Shown in pieces: positions 8,052-17,694 of a stretch of DNA of 64,000 bases (the first letter of the stretch is position 1; the number at the start of each line of letters is the position of its first letter). The position numbers were made by a program, and so were the translations under genes. The DNA comes from UMGS1696 sp964463375 (GTDB taxonomy: Bacteria; Bacillota; Clostridia; Oscillospirales; CAG-272), in contig CAYXBQ010000004.1 in assembly GCA_964463375.1 (NCBI GenBank), positions 85,104 through 149,103 of the forward strand. The letters are read 5' to 3'. Under the pieces are notes generated by a model. That model ran no database searches. It was not told the origin of the DNA and saw only the letters and a list, made by a program, of their open reading frames with translations.

Positions 8052-9187
8052 TGACGTATTTGAATATGCCCACCGAACCTACTGAAAAAAACTTTGGTGG
8101 GTCAGATTGCGCCACGGGTCAGATGCAGAATATACCCACGCTGTGGGACAAACTTGCCACGGAAACTCGTCCCATCTTCCTGTACGGCACCGGCAATGGG
8201 GGGGACAAAATTTTGGACGTATGTGCCGCACGCAACATTCCCGTCACCGGGGTGTTTGCCTCCGATGGATTTGTGCGCAGCCGCAGCTTTCGGGATATGC
8301 CGGTGCGTGGCTATGGCGATGTGGTAAGCGAATACGGCGAGGACATCGTGGTGCTGCTTGCCTTTGGCACCACGCTGCCAGAGGTAACCTCTTTTATCGA
8401 TCAGCTGGACAAGCGGCATACGCTGTACATTCCGGAGGTGCCGCTGTATGGTGGTGGACTATTCGACAGCACCATGTTCCGGGAAGTGGCAGAACCATTG
8501 GCGAAGCTGCGGGAACGGCTGGCGGACGAGCATTCTCGACTGCTGCTTCACGATGCGGTGCTGTTTCGCCTGACGGGGGAAAAGCGATATTTGTCCCGCA
8601 CCACCGAGCCGGAAGCCGATATTGCAGAACTGTATGGAGAAAAAAATATCCGCACGATGCTGGACGGTGGTGCCTTTCGGGGAGACAGTGCTGCGCTGTA
8701 CGCCGGTGCGCTGCCCACGCTGACCACCATCCACGCCGCCGAAGCCGATGCCCGCACCTTCCGGCACCTTTCTGCCTATGCAGAGCATGAGACCCGGTGC
8801 CATGTGATCCCCCACCATGGTGCACTATGGGATACGGATGGGGAGCTAAGCTACACTTCCTCTGCCAGCCGTGGTTCCGGGAATGCCGGGCAGAATCATC
8901 GTGCCAAGGTGGTGACCGTGCCGTCCATGACCATCGACACGCTTTGCCGGGACATGGACGTGGACCTGATCAAGCTGGACGTGGAAGGGGCAGAAGAAAA
9001 GGCACTGCAAGGGGCTGTGGAAACGCTGGCACGCTGTCGTCCTGCCATGGCGGTATCGCTGTACCATCGTACGGAGGATCTGTGGACGTTGCCTCTGTGG
9101 CTGCACCAGCGTCTGCCGGAGAAGAAGCTGTACCTGCGCCGGCCGGACTGCATACCCTTTTGGGATCTGACGTTATTTTTGGTGTGA
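8048..9187 (+). CDS. FkbM-family methyltransferase with Rossmann-like N-terminal domain
   Basis: 379 residues; start ATG 8048 (or 8051) overlaps the preceding stop. The N-terminal half has a nucleotide-binding-like start (FLYGTGNGGDKILDV). The C-terminal half is an FkbM SAM-dependent methyltransferase with TMLDGGAFRGDSAALY as motif I and the signature DLIKLDVEGAEEKALQGA. Such proteins often modify glycans or secondary metabolites. Linkage to an amidohydrolase and a glycosidase suggests sugar or surface modification, but the substrate is unknown. Confidence 0.82.
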   Translation: MMTYLNMPTEPTEKNFGGSDCATGQMQNIPTLWDKLATETRPIFLYGTGNGGDKILDVCAARNIPVTGVFASDGFVRSRSFRDMPVRGYGDVVSEYGEDIVVLLAFGTTLPEVTSFIDQLDKRHTLYIPEVPLYGGGLFDSTMFREVAEPLAKLRERLADEHSRLLLHDAVLFRLTGEKRYLSRTTEPEADIAELYGEKNIRTMLDGGAFRGDSAALYAGALPTLTTIHAAEADARTFRHLSAYAEHETRCHVIPHHGALWDTDGELSYTSSASRGSGNAGQNHRAKVVTVPSMTIDTLCRDMDVDLIKLDVEGAEEKALQGAVETLARCRPAMAVSLYHRTEDLWTLPLWLHQRLPEKKLYLRRPDCIPFWDLTLFLV

Positions 9188-9248
9188 GTGGAGCTCTCAC
9201 CGAAAGTGAAATACAAAAAATACATCACAATAGCAAAGGAGTACCCCT

Positions 9249-10685
9249 ATGGATTACTACCAAATGGAACAGCTGCAGCCCATCGGTCATGTTTTGCCGA
9301 AGTCGTCTTTGGAGATCCGTTCCTCCAAGATGGGGATCGGGTTTGAGAAGCTGGATCGCAATGTGTTCGATCCCGAAAAGGCCTACGATAAGCTGGCAAA
9401 GGTCGGCGTAAAGTGGGTGCGGATCCAGTCCGGGTGGCAGCGCACCGAGACCGTCAAGGGCATCTACGATTTCGCCTGGCTGGATGCGGTGGTGGACAAC
9501 CTGCTGGCCCGTGGGATGCAGCCCTGGATCTGCCTGTGCTACGGCAACGAGCTGTACAACGAGGAAGGCCGGGAGGTCTTTGGCTCCGTGGGCATCGCAC
9601 CCATTTTCAACGATGAGCAGAAGACCGGCTGGGCAAACTACGTGAAAGCCACCGTCCGACACTTCGCCGGGCGCATCACCCACTGGGAGATCTGGAACGA
9701 GCCGGACGGCCAGTGGTGCTGGAAGCATGGGGTCAATGCCACCGAATACGGTCGGTTCGCTGCCGATACCGCCGACGCCATCCGTGCCGTGTCCGACGAC
9801 GCTGTGATCATTGGCGGTGCGGTGTGCTTCCCCGGCAACCTGTTCTACATCGACGAAGCCATGGCAGCGGGGATGGCGGGCAAGATCGACGCCTTCTCCT
9901 TCCACGAATACACGCCGGACGAGAGCCAGCTGTTCGTGCATCTCCCGGCTCTGGCGGCACTGCTCCACCGGTACGATCCCAAGATCCGGATCATCCAGGG
10001 CGAATCCGGCTCTCAGTCCCGCAGTGATGGCAACGGTGCGCTCCGTGGTGGTGCCTGGACACCTCTGCGGCAAGCCAAGCAGTGTCTGCGCCATGGGGTT
10101 GCGGACCTTGCCACCAACGTGCTGTTCACCTCCTACTTCTCCTGCATGGACATGATCGAGGCACTCAACGGCAAGGTGGGGGACAAAAACTCCTACTTAG
10201 ACTACGGCTACTTCGGCATCTTAGGGGCGGACTTCGACGAAAACGGCTATTCCTCCGGGGAATACACGCCCAAGCTGTCCTACTATGCCTACCAAAATCT
10301 CTGCTCTCTCTTTGCGGAAGAGGTGGAGCCCTGTGACCTGCCCATCCTGCGGCAATGCCTGTACTCCCCCCGCCTGCTGGCAAATGACTATGCCGGTGCC
10401 TATCTGTCTCACGGGTTCCGCAAGCCCAATGGTTCTGTGGCACTGGCCTACTGGAATTCCACATCGCTTATGACCACCCAGTTCGAGGGAACCATCTCCT
10501 TTGCCGTGACCGCTGTGGAGGGCGAACCCCATCTGGTGGATCCCCTCTCCGGCATCGTGTATGATATCCCCGGTGGCCTGATCGAGAAAAAGGGCACGGG
10601 GTATCTGGTGAAGAACATCCCCATCACGGACTATCCGCTGCTGCTGACCTTCGGCGACTTTGCGGACTATACGAAAAACGCATAA
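9249..10685 (+). CDS. Clan GH-A glycoside hydrolase, GH39-like
   Basis: 478 residues, no signal peptide, so cytoplasmic. A (beta/alpha)8 barrel is indicated by VKWVRIQSGWQRTE, the acid/base motif HWEIWNEPDG (Glu151) and a nucleophile motif IIQGESGSQSR (Glu252), followed by a beta-rich C-terminal domain. This pattern fits GH39 and relatives (xylosidase/iduronidase type). Substrate not determinable. It follows the methyltransferase by 61 bp and ends in a strong terminator. Confidence 0.82.
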   Translation: MDYYQMEQLQPIGHVLPKSSLEIRSSKMGIGFEKLDRNVFDPEKAYDKLAKVGVKWVRIQSGWQRTETVKGIYDFAWLDAVVDNLLARGMQPWICLCYGNELYNEEGREVFGSVGIAPIFNDEQKTGWANYVKATVRHFAGRITHWEIWNEPDGQWCWKHGVNATEYGRFAADTADAIRAVSDDAVIIGGAVCFPGNLFYIDEAMAAGMAGKIDAFSFHEYTPDESQLFVHLPALAALLHRYDPKIRIIQGESGSQSRSDGNGALRGGAWTPLRQAKQCLRHGVADLATNVLFTSYFSCMDMIEALNGKVGDKNSYLDYGYFGILGADFDENGYSSGEYTPKLSYYAYQNLCSLFAEEVEPCDLPILRQCLYSPRLLANDYAGAYLSHGFRKPNGSVALAYWNSTSLMTTQFEGTISFAVTAVEGEPHLVDPLSGIVYDIPGGLIEKKGTGYLVKNIPITDYPLLLTFGDFADYTKNA

Positions 10686-10687
10686 CA

Positions 10688-10750
10688 AAACAGGATATGT
10701 GCTACGCTGTATCGCCACCGATACAGTGCAGGACACATATCCTGTTTTTT
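10688..10750 (+). terminator. Strong terminator after the glycosidase gene
   Basis: ACAGGATATGTG pairs with CACATATCCTGT, enclosing a second perfect stem (CTGTATCG/CGATACAG), and six T residues follow at 10745-10750. Confidence 0.9.
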
Positions 10751-10835
10751 AAGGCACCACCGCACAATTCTGATGGTACAGATGCAAGCAGCTGTGCCAT
10801 CAAGGCGTTACCTATGGATTGTGCGGCGGTGCCTT
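10751..10835. repeat. 85-bp nested inverted repeat
   Basis: AAGGCACCACCGCACAAT (10751-10768) pairs with its near-perfect complement at 10818-10835 (one mismatch). An inner stem pairs GATGG and ACAG with CTGT and CCATC. There is no T run on the minus strand, so it is not a simple terminator for the gene ending at 10837. It could be a mobile palindromic element or an mRNA 3' structure. Confidence 0.6.
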
Positions 10836-10836
10836 G

Positions 10837-11937
10837 TTACATGATCGTCTCGCTGTTGTTCAGGATCAGCGTGCTATAGAGGAACAGCACGTCCTGATCG
10901 TCGAAGGTCACGAACCGGGATACAAATTCCGGCCGCAGATACCGAATGTCCACCAGCGTCACCTTGCTGTAGCCTTCCACCAATAGCGGCGTGATGCTGC
11001 TGCCAAAGGAATCCCGGAACACCACCAGCTCCCTATCCGTCTCAGCGTGGGGATTGTCGATGGTGAGAAAGGACACGGAGCCGGAGAGGAACAGCTCATA
11101 GGGATCCCGCCCAGCCGCCTTGTCCATATCGTAGATACCGCCCACTGTGCCGTTTTCGTGGTTGGTCACGGTGCAGGACGAGAGCAGATCGTTTGTCAAA
11201 TATCGCAGCTCCTCACCCGGCAACGGCAGTGCGGATTGACCGTAGTACACCCCATAAAAGGGCTCCGGCAGCAGGTTTTCCGTGTAGGTCTCCGTCAGGG
11301 TCACGCCCATGCCGGCTGCCAGCGTTTGTGCCGTGTCCGTGAGCTTTTCCTGCCGCCAGTGGGTGTCCGTTTTGTAGTAGTCGGTCACATCCAACGTGCC
11401 GGTGATGTCGATATACTGGGCATACGGCATCTGGCTTTGCACCGTGGCAAACAGGGTATCGTAATCCATGTGCAGGATCCCGTTCTCCGCACAAAAATAG
11501 CTCTTGTCCGGTACGATGGACAGATACACCTTCGCATCCGTCCCGGCCAGGCAGTTGTCGTAGAGATACCGGAACCGATCGGTGGCGTGGGTCAGGGAAG
11601 CCTTGTCTAAGGGATACTCCACCTGCGCTGCATAGCCATCCCGCAGGTAGATCCCGTTGTTGTCGATCTGCCCCAGACCATAGTACAGGAACAGGGATTT
11701 CAGGGTGCGAAAGCTGTCTCGCATGGGAAAATGATCCTGGGTCCAGGTCTCAAAGCCGGTCATAAAGCTGCCGTCTGCTATGCTCTCGGTGGACAGGGTG
11801 GGAAAGGTCGCAAGCTTACGCCGTTCGCTTGTGGAATATTCTGCATGGGGGCCAAGCCACAGGGTCAAGGTCAACAAAAGGAACAAAAGACCCACGATGG
11901 CGATGCCGATCTTTGCGCGAATACCGGATATATGCAT
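10837..11937 (-). CDS. DHHW-family membrane-anchored protein (AlgX/AlgJ-like)
   Basis: 366 residues with one N-terminal membrane anchor (residues about 9-30) and an extracellular SGNH-like domain. The YKTDTHWRQE segment is the DHHW-type motif, and VVFRDSFGSSITPLL is the second conserved block. Such proteins pair with MBOAT acyltransferases to O-acetylate exported polysaccharides. It lies 15 bp after the MBOAT gene in the same operon, with an AGGAGG ribosome site. Confidence 0.85.
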   Translation of the reverse strand: MHISGIRAKIGIAIVGLLFLLLTLTLWLGPHAEYSTSERRKLATFPTLSTESIADGSFMTGFETWTQDHFPMRDSFRTLKSLFLYYGLGQIDNNGIYLRDGYAAQVEYPLDKASLTHATDRFRYLYDNCLAGTDAKVYLSIVPDKSYFCAENGILHMDYDTLFATVQSQMPYAQYIDITGTLDVTDYYKTDTHWRQEKLTDTAQTLAAGMGVTLTETYTENLLPEPFYGVYYGQSALPLPGEELRYLTNDLLSSCTVTNHENGTVGGIYDMDKAAGRDPYELFLSGSVSFLTIDNPHAETDRELVVFRDSFGSSITPLLVEGYSKVTLVDIRYLRPEFVSRFVTFDDQDVLFLYSTLILNNSETIM

Positions 11938-11952
11938 AGGTCTTCCTCCTTC

Positions 11953-13356
11953 TTAAAATCGAAAATACAAAAACGGATTGTACGAGCCGTCTACCAAATA
12001 GGCCGTGCAGAGCAGCAGCAGTGCCCCCGCCAGTACCGGCGACAGGATCGTGACAGCCTTTGTCCCATTGGTGTGGGCAGCGAGCTTTTGCCACAGCAGC
12101 TTCGGTAGCGGCGTGGCCCCTACGATACCCACCAGCAGCAGTATACCGTAGCTACGCAGATAGTACAGGAATTCCGTGGACAGCACCGGCAAGCCGCCTA
12201 CACCGAACAGAGAACCAATGGTGCCGATCGCCTGTCCCATATCCACGGCATCGAAGATCACGAAGCTGATGGCCACAAGGAACAGCACATAGATATGCCC
12301 GATCACGGGGTGCTTTTTCAGGTGCGTCAGCAGGTATCGCTTTTCCAGCACCAGCAGCACCGCAAAGTACAGCCCCCACACGATGAAGTTCCAGGCTGCA
12401 CCGTGCCAGAAGCCCGTGAGCATCCAGACCACCAGAATGTTGAATAGATGCCGCCACGGTCCTACACGGTTGCCGCCCATGGGGATATACACATAGTCCC
12501 GGAACCAGGAGCCCAGGGACATATGCCATCGCCGCCAGAACTCGGTGATGCTGCCGGATATGAAGGGATAGTTGAAGTTTTCCAAGAATTGGAATCCAAA
12601 CAGCTTGCCCAGCCCAATGGCCATATCGCTGTAGCCGGAGAAATCGAAGTACACGTGCAGGCAGTAGGCAATGGCATACAGCCACACGAACAGCACCGAT
12701 TTGTCGTCCGAGGCTTTATAGAGGCTGCACAGCTCCCCTAAGGTGTTGGCCAGCAGGATCTTCTTTCCCAGCCCCACCAGAAACCGACAGATCCCCTGCC
12801 AGATCAACTCCACCGAATGGGTACGGTTTTGCAGCTGGTCGGCAATGTCGCTGTAGCGCACGATGGGACCGGCAATAAGCTGGGGGAACAGTGCCACATA
12901 GGCCGCCAGGTCGATGGGATTTCGCTGTGCCGACACATCCCCCCGATACACATCCACAGTGTAGCTCAGGATCTGGAAGGTATAAAAGCTGATCCCAATG
13001 GGCAGTGTCACCTGCAACAGCGGTATGGCAAGCCCGGTGACGGCGTTGATATTGGTAATAAAGAAATCGACGTACTTAAAGTAGCCAAGCATACAAAGAC
13101 TGCTGCCGACGGATAGGGTCAGCAGGAGCTTCGCCAGCATCGGTCGGTTGCGGAAGCGTTCAATGAGTAGGCCAAAGAGATAGCCCAGCCCAATGGCAAC
13201 CAGCATCCACACCAGATACCGTGGTTCGCCCCAGCCGTAGAAAAACAGGCTGAACAGCAGCAGTACCGTATTCTTCAAAAACCGGGGAACTAAGCAGTAT
13301 ACCAGCAGTATACAAGGCAGAAAAAAGTATAAAAACGGAATACTGGAAAACAGCAC
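11953..13356 (-). CDS. MBOAT-family O-acyltransferase (AlgI-like)
   Basis: 467 residues with about ten membrane segments. The motif LTGFWHGAAWNFIVWG contains the MBOAT catalytic histidine; PQLIAGPIVRY and ITEFWRRWHMSLGSWFRDYVY are AlgI hallmarks. It probably moves acetyl groups across the membrane for the DHHW protein to place on a surface glycan. The start codon appears to be GTG at 13356, behind AAGGAG. Confidence 0.92.
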   Translation of the reverse strand: MLFSSIPFLYFFLPCILLVYCLVPRFLKNTVLLLFSLFFYGWGEPRYLVWMLVAIGLGYLFGLLIERFRNRPMLAKLLLTLSVGSSLCMLGYFKYVDFFITNINAVTGLAIPLLQVTLPIGISFYTFQILSYTVDVYRGDVSAQRNPIDLAAYVALFPQLIAGPIVRYSDIADQLQNRTHSVELIWQGICRFLVGLGKKILLANTLGELCSLYKASDDKSVLFVWLYAIAYCLHVYFDFSGYSDMAIGLGKLFGFQFLENFNYPFISGSITEFWRRWHMSLGSWFRDYVYIPMGGNRVGPWRHLFNILVVWMLTGFWHGAAWNFIVWGLYFAVLLVLEKRYLLTHLKKHPVIGHIYVLFLVAISFVIFDAVDMGQAIGTIGSLFGVGGLPVLSTEFLYYLRSYGILLLVGIVGATPLPKLLWQKLAAHTNGTKAVTILSPVLAGALLLLCTAYLVDGSYNPFLYFRF

Positions 13357-13390
13357 GATCCCTTAGTCTCCTTTCCTAAGTCGGAAACGA

Positions 13391-14080
13391 TCACTCCACA
13401 ACGGCCGGTGCCTGTACCAGCACAGCCGCATCGGGATCCACGGTCTGGCAAGCGGTCACTAAGTTGGTGATGTTGTCGTCCATACCGTAGGCCATGACCA
13501 CGTAGTCACCCATGGAGAGCACCACAACGGTGTCCGGGAAGCCGCACATCCAACGCTGGCCCTGTACGGTGGTCTTATAGCTTTCGGCAAAATCGGCGGC
13601 GGTAGCGGGATCCTTCAGCTTCACCACGGCGGAGCAGAAGGTGTTGGTGTTCATCATGTGCTGGAGGGTAGCCGCATCGTTTTCCAGCTGGTCGTACTGT
13701 TCGTCAGACACGTGGAGCAGGCTCTTAAAGCTTTCCTTGTTATCGTCGCTGAGCACATACAGCGCCGGTGCTTCTGCCATGTTGTCCATATCGCCGCCAC
13801 CCACGGCAAACTTGTTGTCCTCCCCGTAGTTGTCCCAGATCAGGGTGTACAGCTCCACGGCATTGTTGTAGGTGGCATCCGTAGCGGCACCATCGTTCAC
13901 CGGTGCGTCTGTTTCCACAGGTGCGTCCGTCTCTGCCTCCGGCGTTTCGTTGTCCACGCCAGCGGTATCCACAATGCCGGTGTCGGTGGTATCGGTGGTG
14001 TCGTTGGTGTTCGTGTTGGAGCAGCCGGCAAAGGACAGCAGAGACAGAGCCAGCAGGATGGCAAGCAGATTCTTGTTCAT
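13391..14080 (-). CDS. DUF4358-type lipoprotein
   Basis: 229 residues. ATG 14080 gives a lipoprotein signal (LLALSLLSFAGC) followed by a Thr/Asp-rich linker and a C-terminal domain with HMMNTNTFCSAVVKL and CGFPDTVVVLS, as in DUF4358 proteins. These are often encoded with MBOAT/DHHW pairs, as here. Role unknown, presumably an accessory on the outside of the membrane. First gene of the three-gene operon; no clear promoter was seen in 14081-14284. Confidence 0.8.
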   Translation of the reverse strand: MNKNLLAILLALSLLSFAGCSNTNTNDTTDTTDTGIVDTAGVDNETPEAETDAPVETDAPVNDGAATDATYNNAVELYTLIWDNYGEDNKFAVGGGDMDNMAEAPALYVLSDDNKESFKSLLHVSDEQYDQLENDAATLQHMMNTNTFCSAVVKLKDPATAADFAESYKTTVQGQRWMCGFPDTVVVLSMGDYVVMAYGMDDNITNLVTACQTVDPDAAVLVQAPAVVE

Positions 14081-14284
14081 AGGTTTTTGTTTCCTTTCGT
14101 TTTCGTATGCGGTACATTTCGTATGGCGCATGGATCTATACCATAGTATTTCCCAAATCCTGCGCAGTATGTATCGCCACATCGTTTTGTATTTCTTTTT
14201 GTTACGCTCTCTTAGACGATGCCGTTCCGATTTGGTTCGCATTTTTGCACAAAATAATTGTGTACAATTTGTAAATACTGACGA

Positions 14285-14313
14285 AAAGAAAATGGCATGA
14301 AAAGATCACGCCA
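14285..14313 (-). terminator. Terminator of the trmK-nif3 unit
   Basis: On the minus strand TGGCGTG pairs with CATGCCA, then TTTTCTTTT. The stem overlaps the Nif3 stop codon. Confidence 0.7.
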
Positions 14314-15073
14314 TTGTATAGGAACAACTATTGCATATTTCCACATATACTCCCATCGACCGGATCATTTTTGCCAAAACAGCACAAACCGGTGCTTCCG
14401 TGTGGTAATGCCCCGCCTCTACGGTGACCAGCCCATCCTCGGCACCGTCGGCAGCCATGTTGTAGCCGGCATCTCCGGTGAGGAAAATGTCTGCACCGGC
14501 CAGCAGCGCCGGGTAGATAAAGTCCTTGCCGTCTCCACCGCACACAGCGAGCCGCTGTACCTGCTTTGCCGGATCTCCGTTCAGCCGTACCGCCGTGCAT
14601 CCCAGTGCCGCCTTGATCTGCTCGGCCGCCTCCAAGGCAGAGATCGCCTTCGGGAAGGTGGCCAGCCGACCCAGCGTCGGGGCTTCGTCATCTCCAAAGG
14701 ATCCGTCTGCTGTCAGCCCCAGGGCAGCGCACAGGGCATCGTTGACACCGCCGGGAGCCGCATCCAGCCGGGTGTGGAAGGACAGCACCGTGATCCCATG
14801 TTGCAAGGCTGTGATGGTGTGGCGACCCGGTACGCTGCCGCAGGACACGGATCTCAGTCCCCGGAACAGCATGGGATGATGGCTCACCACCACGTCAAAG
14901 CCGTTTTCCACCGCATAGGCCAATGCTTTTTCATTGGCATCCAGTGTCACCAGCACCCGCTGTACTTCCCGTTCCCGATCGGCGCACACCATGATCCCGT
15001 CGTTGTCCCAGTCGCAGGACAGGCTTTTCGGGTATGCGGCATCCAACCTTGTGTATAGTTCCTGTATCGTCAT
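14306..15073 (-). CDS. Nif3-like dinuclear metal centre protein
   Basis: 255 residues starting MTIQELYTRLDAAYP. Metal-binding motifs are visible: VVVSHHPMLF, SFHTRLDAAPGGVND and a C-terminal EAGHYHTE. This family (PF01784, YqfO/YbgI) forms toroidal hexamers and is near-universal, with roles proposed in GTP cyclohydrolase-like chemistry or metal homeostasis. It follows trmK by 17 bp, the usual Firmicutes arrangement. Confidence 0.92.
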   Translation of the reverse strand: MTIQELYTRLDAAYPKSLSCDWDNDGIMVCADREREVQRVLVTLDANEKALAYAVENGFDVVVSHHPMLFRGLRSVSCGSVPGRHTITALQHGITVLSFHTRLDAAPGGVNDALCAALGLTADGSFGDDEAPTLGRLATFPKAISALEAAEQIKAALGCTAVRLNGDPAKQVQRLAVCGGDGKDFIYPALLAGADIFLTGDAGYNMAADGAEDGLVTVEAGHYHTEAPVCAVLAKMIRSMGVYVEICNSCSYTMA

Positions 15074-15090
15074 ATATGTCCCCTCTCTTT

Positions 15091-15795
15091 TTACGCCATA
15101 GATTCCAGCGCAGCCAGCACCGTCTTTTCCCAGGTAGTGTCCAGTCCGCCCATTTCCCGGCCGTGGATCTGCTTTTCCAGTGCCTTCCGGTGCCGTTCCA
15201 GCCACAGGGCGTACAAGGGATCGGCGGTATCCGTGTGTCTGCCTATGTATAGCTCCGCTTCTGTCCGGTCCTGCACTTCTCCGGTGTAGGTCACCTGCAT
15301 ACAGGTATACACCCGTCCGGCCGCCTGACATAGCCGTTCCTGCCGGATACAAAAGCCCTTTTGTCCCAGTGCCTTTCGCAGCTCGTACCCGCTGGACATG
15401 GGCTGCAATATCAGGTTCGTGTGGTGCTCCCGCACATAGCTGCACCGCTCCACAATGGCGGCGATCAGCTCTCCTCCCATGCCGCAGATGCAAATGTCCG
15501 TGACACCGTTTTTCTCCGGCTCGATCCCGTCCAGTCCGTCGCACAGATACAGCCGCAGCCGGTCGGATACCCCATACCGGATACCGTTCTCTCTGGCTTT
15601 CTCCAGTGGGCCCTTGTGGATGTCGGAGGCTACGGCAAGGGGACAGATCCCTTCCTGCAACAGCCAAATGGGGATATACCCATGGTCGGTGCCCACGTCC
15701 GCCGTGACCCCACCCGGCTGCACCAGTGAAGCCGCTGTACGCAGTCGATCGTCCGGCAGCTGTAGCAGCTGTGGCTGTGATTGTTGCTTTGTCAT
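15091..15795 (-). CDS. trmK: tRNA (adenine(22)-N(1))-methyltransferase
   Basis: 234 residues. SAM-dependent methylation of A22 in the D-loop of tRNA. Motif I is TADVGTDHGYIPIWL, the catalytic-type segment is ICGMGGELIAAIV, and the C terminus is the coiled-coil extension typical of TrmK. It heads the trmK-nif3 pair. Confidence 0.93.
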   Translation of the reverse strand: MTKQQSQPQLLQLPDDRLRTAASLVQPGGVTADVGTDHGYIPIWLLQEGICPLAVASDIHKGPLEKARENGIRYGVSDRLRLYLCDGLDGIEPEKNGVTDICICGMGGELIAAIVERCSYVREHHTNLILQPMSSGYELRKALGQKGFCIRQERLCQAAGRVYTCMQVTYTGEVQDRTEAELYIGRHTDTADPLYALWLERHRKALEKQIHGREMGGLDTTWEKTVLAALESMA

Positions 15796-15807
15796 ATGCT
15801 CTACTCC

Positions 15808-15860
15808 ATAAAAAACAGGCAGTCCCTGTTGTCCATCGGCAACCGCGATACTGCCCGTTT
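15808..15860 (-). terminator. Terminator downstream of the DUF1858 gene
   Basis: On the minus strand GGGCAGT pairs with ACTGCCT, followed by a run of T (plus-strand A run at 15810-15815). Confidence 0.65.
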
Positions 15861-15878
15861 TGTTTTTGCGATACGATA

Positions 15879-16082
15879 TTACTTCTTAGAAGCGAAATAT
15901 GCGTTCAGATTGGCGATCAGTGCATCGGCGTCGGTGCCGTGTACGTCGCAGGCATCCTCGATGGATTCACCTCTGGATACAGGGCAGTCCAGGCAGTGCA
16001 TCCCGATCTCCAGGAAAAACTGACCTGCTTCTTCGTCAAAATCCAGAATATCGCCGATAATGGTTTCTCTTGTTACTTCCAT
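15879..16082 (-). CDS. DUF1858 domain protein
   Basis: 67 residues, essentially a single DUF1858 domain. The FFLEIGMHCLDCPVSRGES segment carries the conserved Cys pair and the domain-typical Gly-Met. Small cytoplasmic proteins of this type resemble the N-terminal domain of hybrid-cluster and Fe-S partners; function unknown. It has an AAGGAGAT ribosome site and lies 29 bp after murA. Confidence 0.85.
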   Translation of the reverse strand: MEVTRETIIGDILDFDEEAGQFFLEIGMHCLDCPVSRGESIEDACDVHGTDADALIANLNAYFASKK

Positions 16083-16111
16083 GGTTGTATATCTCCTTTT
16101 TTGGTTTTACA

Positions 16112-17401
16112 TTAGTTGGCTTTTTTGACCCCGGCCGGATCCGGGACCACGATCTTGCGGATGTCGGCACCCAGTCCACGGAGCTTCCCGCAGATATCAT
16201 CATACCCACGTTCGATCAGTTTTATTTCGGAAATTTCTGTCTGTCCCTCGCACATAAGCGCTGCGATCATGACGGCAATACCGCCACGCAGGTCCGTTGC
16301 GATCACCGGTGCGGCAGACAGCTGGCAGGGGCCTTCGATGGACACGATGCGACCCTCCACCTTGATCTTGGCACCCATTCGGTTCAGCTCTTCCACATAC
16401 CGGAACCGGTTGTCGTAGATGCTTTCGTTGATGTAGCTGACCCCTTCGGCACGGCACAGCATTGCGGTCATCTGCGGATGCATATCCGTGGGGAAGCCGG
16501 GGTATGGCAGAGTCTTCACGCTGGTCTTGCGCATTTTTTGGCAGCCGGTCACATGTACTGCATCGTCGAATTCCTCCACGTCTGCGCCTACCTCAATGAG
16601 CTTGGCTGTGATGGATTCCAGGTGCTTGGGGATCACGTTGCCGATGCGCACGGAGCCTGCCGTAGCCGCTGCCGCCACCATAAAGGATCCCGCTTCGATC
16701 ATATCCGGGATGATGGCGTAGGTACAGCCGTGCAGCTCCTCCACACCACGGATCTTGATCACGTCCGACCCGGCGCCGGTGATGTTGGCACCACAGGAGT
16801 TGAGGAAGTTGGCGCAGTCCACGATGTGGGGCTCCTTGGCGGCATTGTCGATGTACGTAGTGCCACTTGCCGTAGCGGCGGCGAGCATGATGTTCAGCGT
16901 TGCCCCCACGGTGGACACGTCAAAGAAGATGCTGGCACTCTGGGGACCGTCTTCGGATGTGATCTCCACGTATCCCCCTTCGGTGGTGACGATACCGCCC
17001 ATGGCCTCAAAGCCTTTGATATGCTGGTCGATGGGCCGCACCCCAAAGTCGCAGCCGCCGGGCAGACCCACACGGGACCGACCGAACCGACCGAACTCCG
17101 CCCCCAGCAAATAGTACGACCCACGGATCTTGCGCACCAGCTCATAGGCGGAGGTACACGGCTCCACGTCTGTGCAGTCCACCTCGTAGGTGGTGCGATC
17201 CAGCATCCGGATCCGGGCCCCCATCCCTTGCAGGATCTCAAAGGAGCAGGTGATGTCGCTGATATTCGGTATGTTTTCCAAAACGACCTTGTCTTTCACC
17301 AAGACACAGGCATATATAATGGGAAGTGCAGCGTTCTTAAAGCCGCTGACTTCCACACTGCCCATCAGCGGTACGCCTCCCCGCACCAGAATTTTTTCCA
17401 T
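16112..17401 (-). CDS. murA: UDP-N-acetylglucosamine 1-carboxyvinyltransferase
   Basis: 429 residues. Transfers enolpyruvate to UDP-GlcNAc, the first committed step of peptidoglycan synthesis. The catalytic loop LPGGCDFGVRPIDQH carries Cys117, the fosfomycin-sensitive type. FKNAALPI and ATDLRGGIAVMIAAL are further signatures. ATG 17401 is preferred over an upstream in-frame TTG. Confidence 0.95.
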   Translation of the reverse strand: MEKILVRGGVPLMGSVEVSGFKNAALPIIYACVLVKDKVVLENIPNISDITCSFEILQGMGARIRMLDRTTYEVDCTDVEPCTSAYELVRKIRGSYYLLGAEFGRFGRSRVGLPGGCDFGVRPIDQHIKGFEAMGGIVTTEGGYVEITSEDGPQSASIFFDVSTVGATLNIMLAAATASGTTYIDNAAKEPHIVDCANFLNSCGANITGAGSDVIKIRGVEELHGCTYAIIPDMIEAGSFMVAAAATAGSVRIGNVIPKHLESITAKLIEVGADVEEFDDAVHVTGCQKMRKTSVKTLPYPGFPTDMHPQMTAMLCRAEGVSYINESIYDNRFRYVEELNRMGAKIKVEGRIVSIEGPCQLSAAPVIATDLRGGIAVMIAALMCEGQTEISEIKLIERGYDDICGKLRGLGADIRKIVVPDPAGVKKAN

Positions 17402-17538
17402 GTGACTAACCAAGCCTTTCTTTGCCGCCCATAGATAGCGACATACAAGTTCTATTTATGCCCGCCCAAGGGACCCGCATAGGATCCGCAGGCTATACCA
17501 CTGTCCAACACCGACACATGTCGATGCTGCGGTAAAAT

Positions 17539-17560
17539 TGTCATATCTAATTATGTGACA
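17539..17560. promoter_or_regulatory. Palindrome upstream of murA
   Basis: TGTCA and TGACA half-sites separated by 12 bp in the murA leader. A minus-strand TTCCCA-N17-TATAAT promoter (17630-17602) would place this in the 5' UTR. It could be an operator; there is no direct evidence. The rest of 17402-17694 shows no gene. Confidence 0.3.
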
Positions 17561-17694
17561 GGCGTACTACCAACATGCCATGCCACACCCATTCAGCTTA
17601 TATTATAACAGGAATGGGAGCAAATGGGAAGGGTTTTCTGTCAGGATTTTCATTTTCTTTACAACTCATGGTCATTGTGCGCATGCGCAAATCC

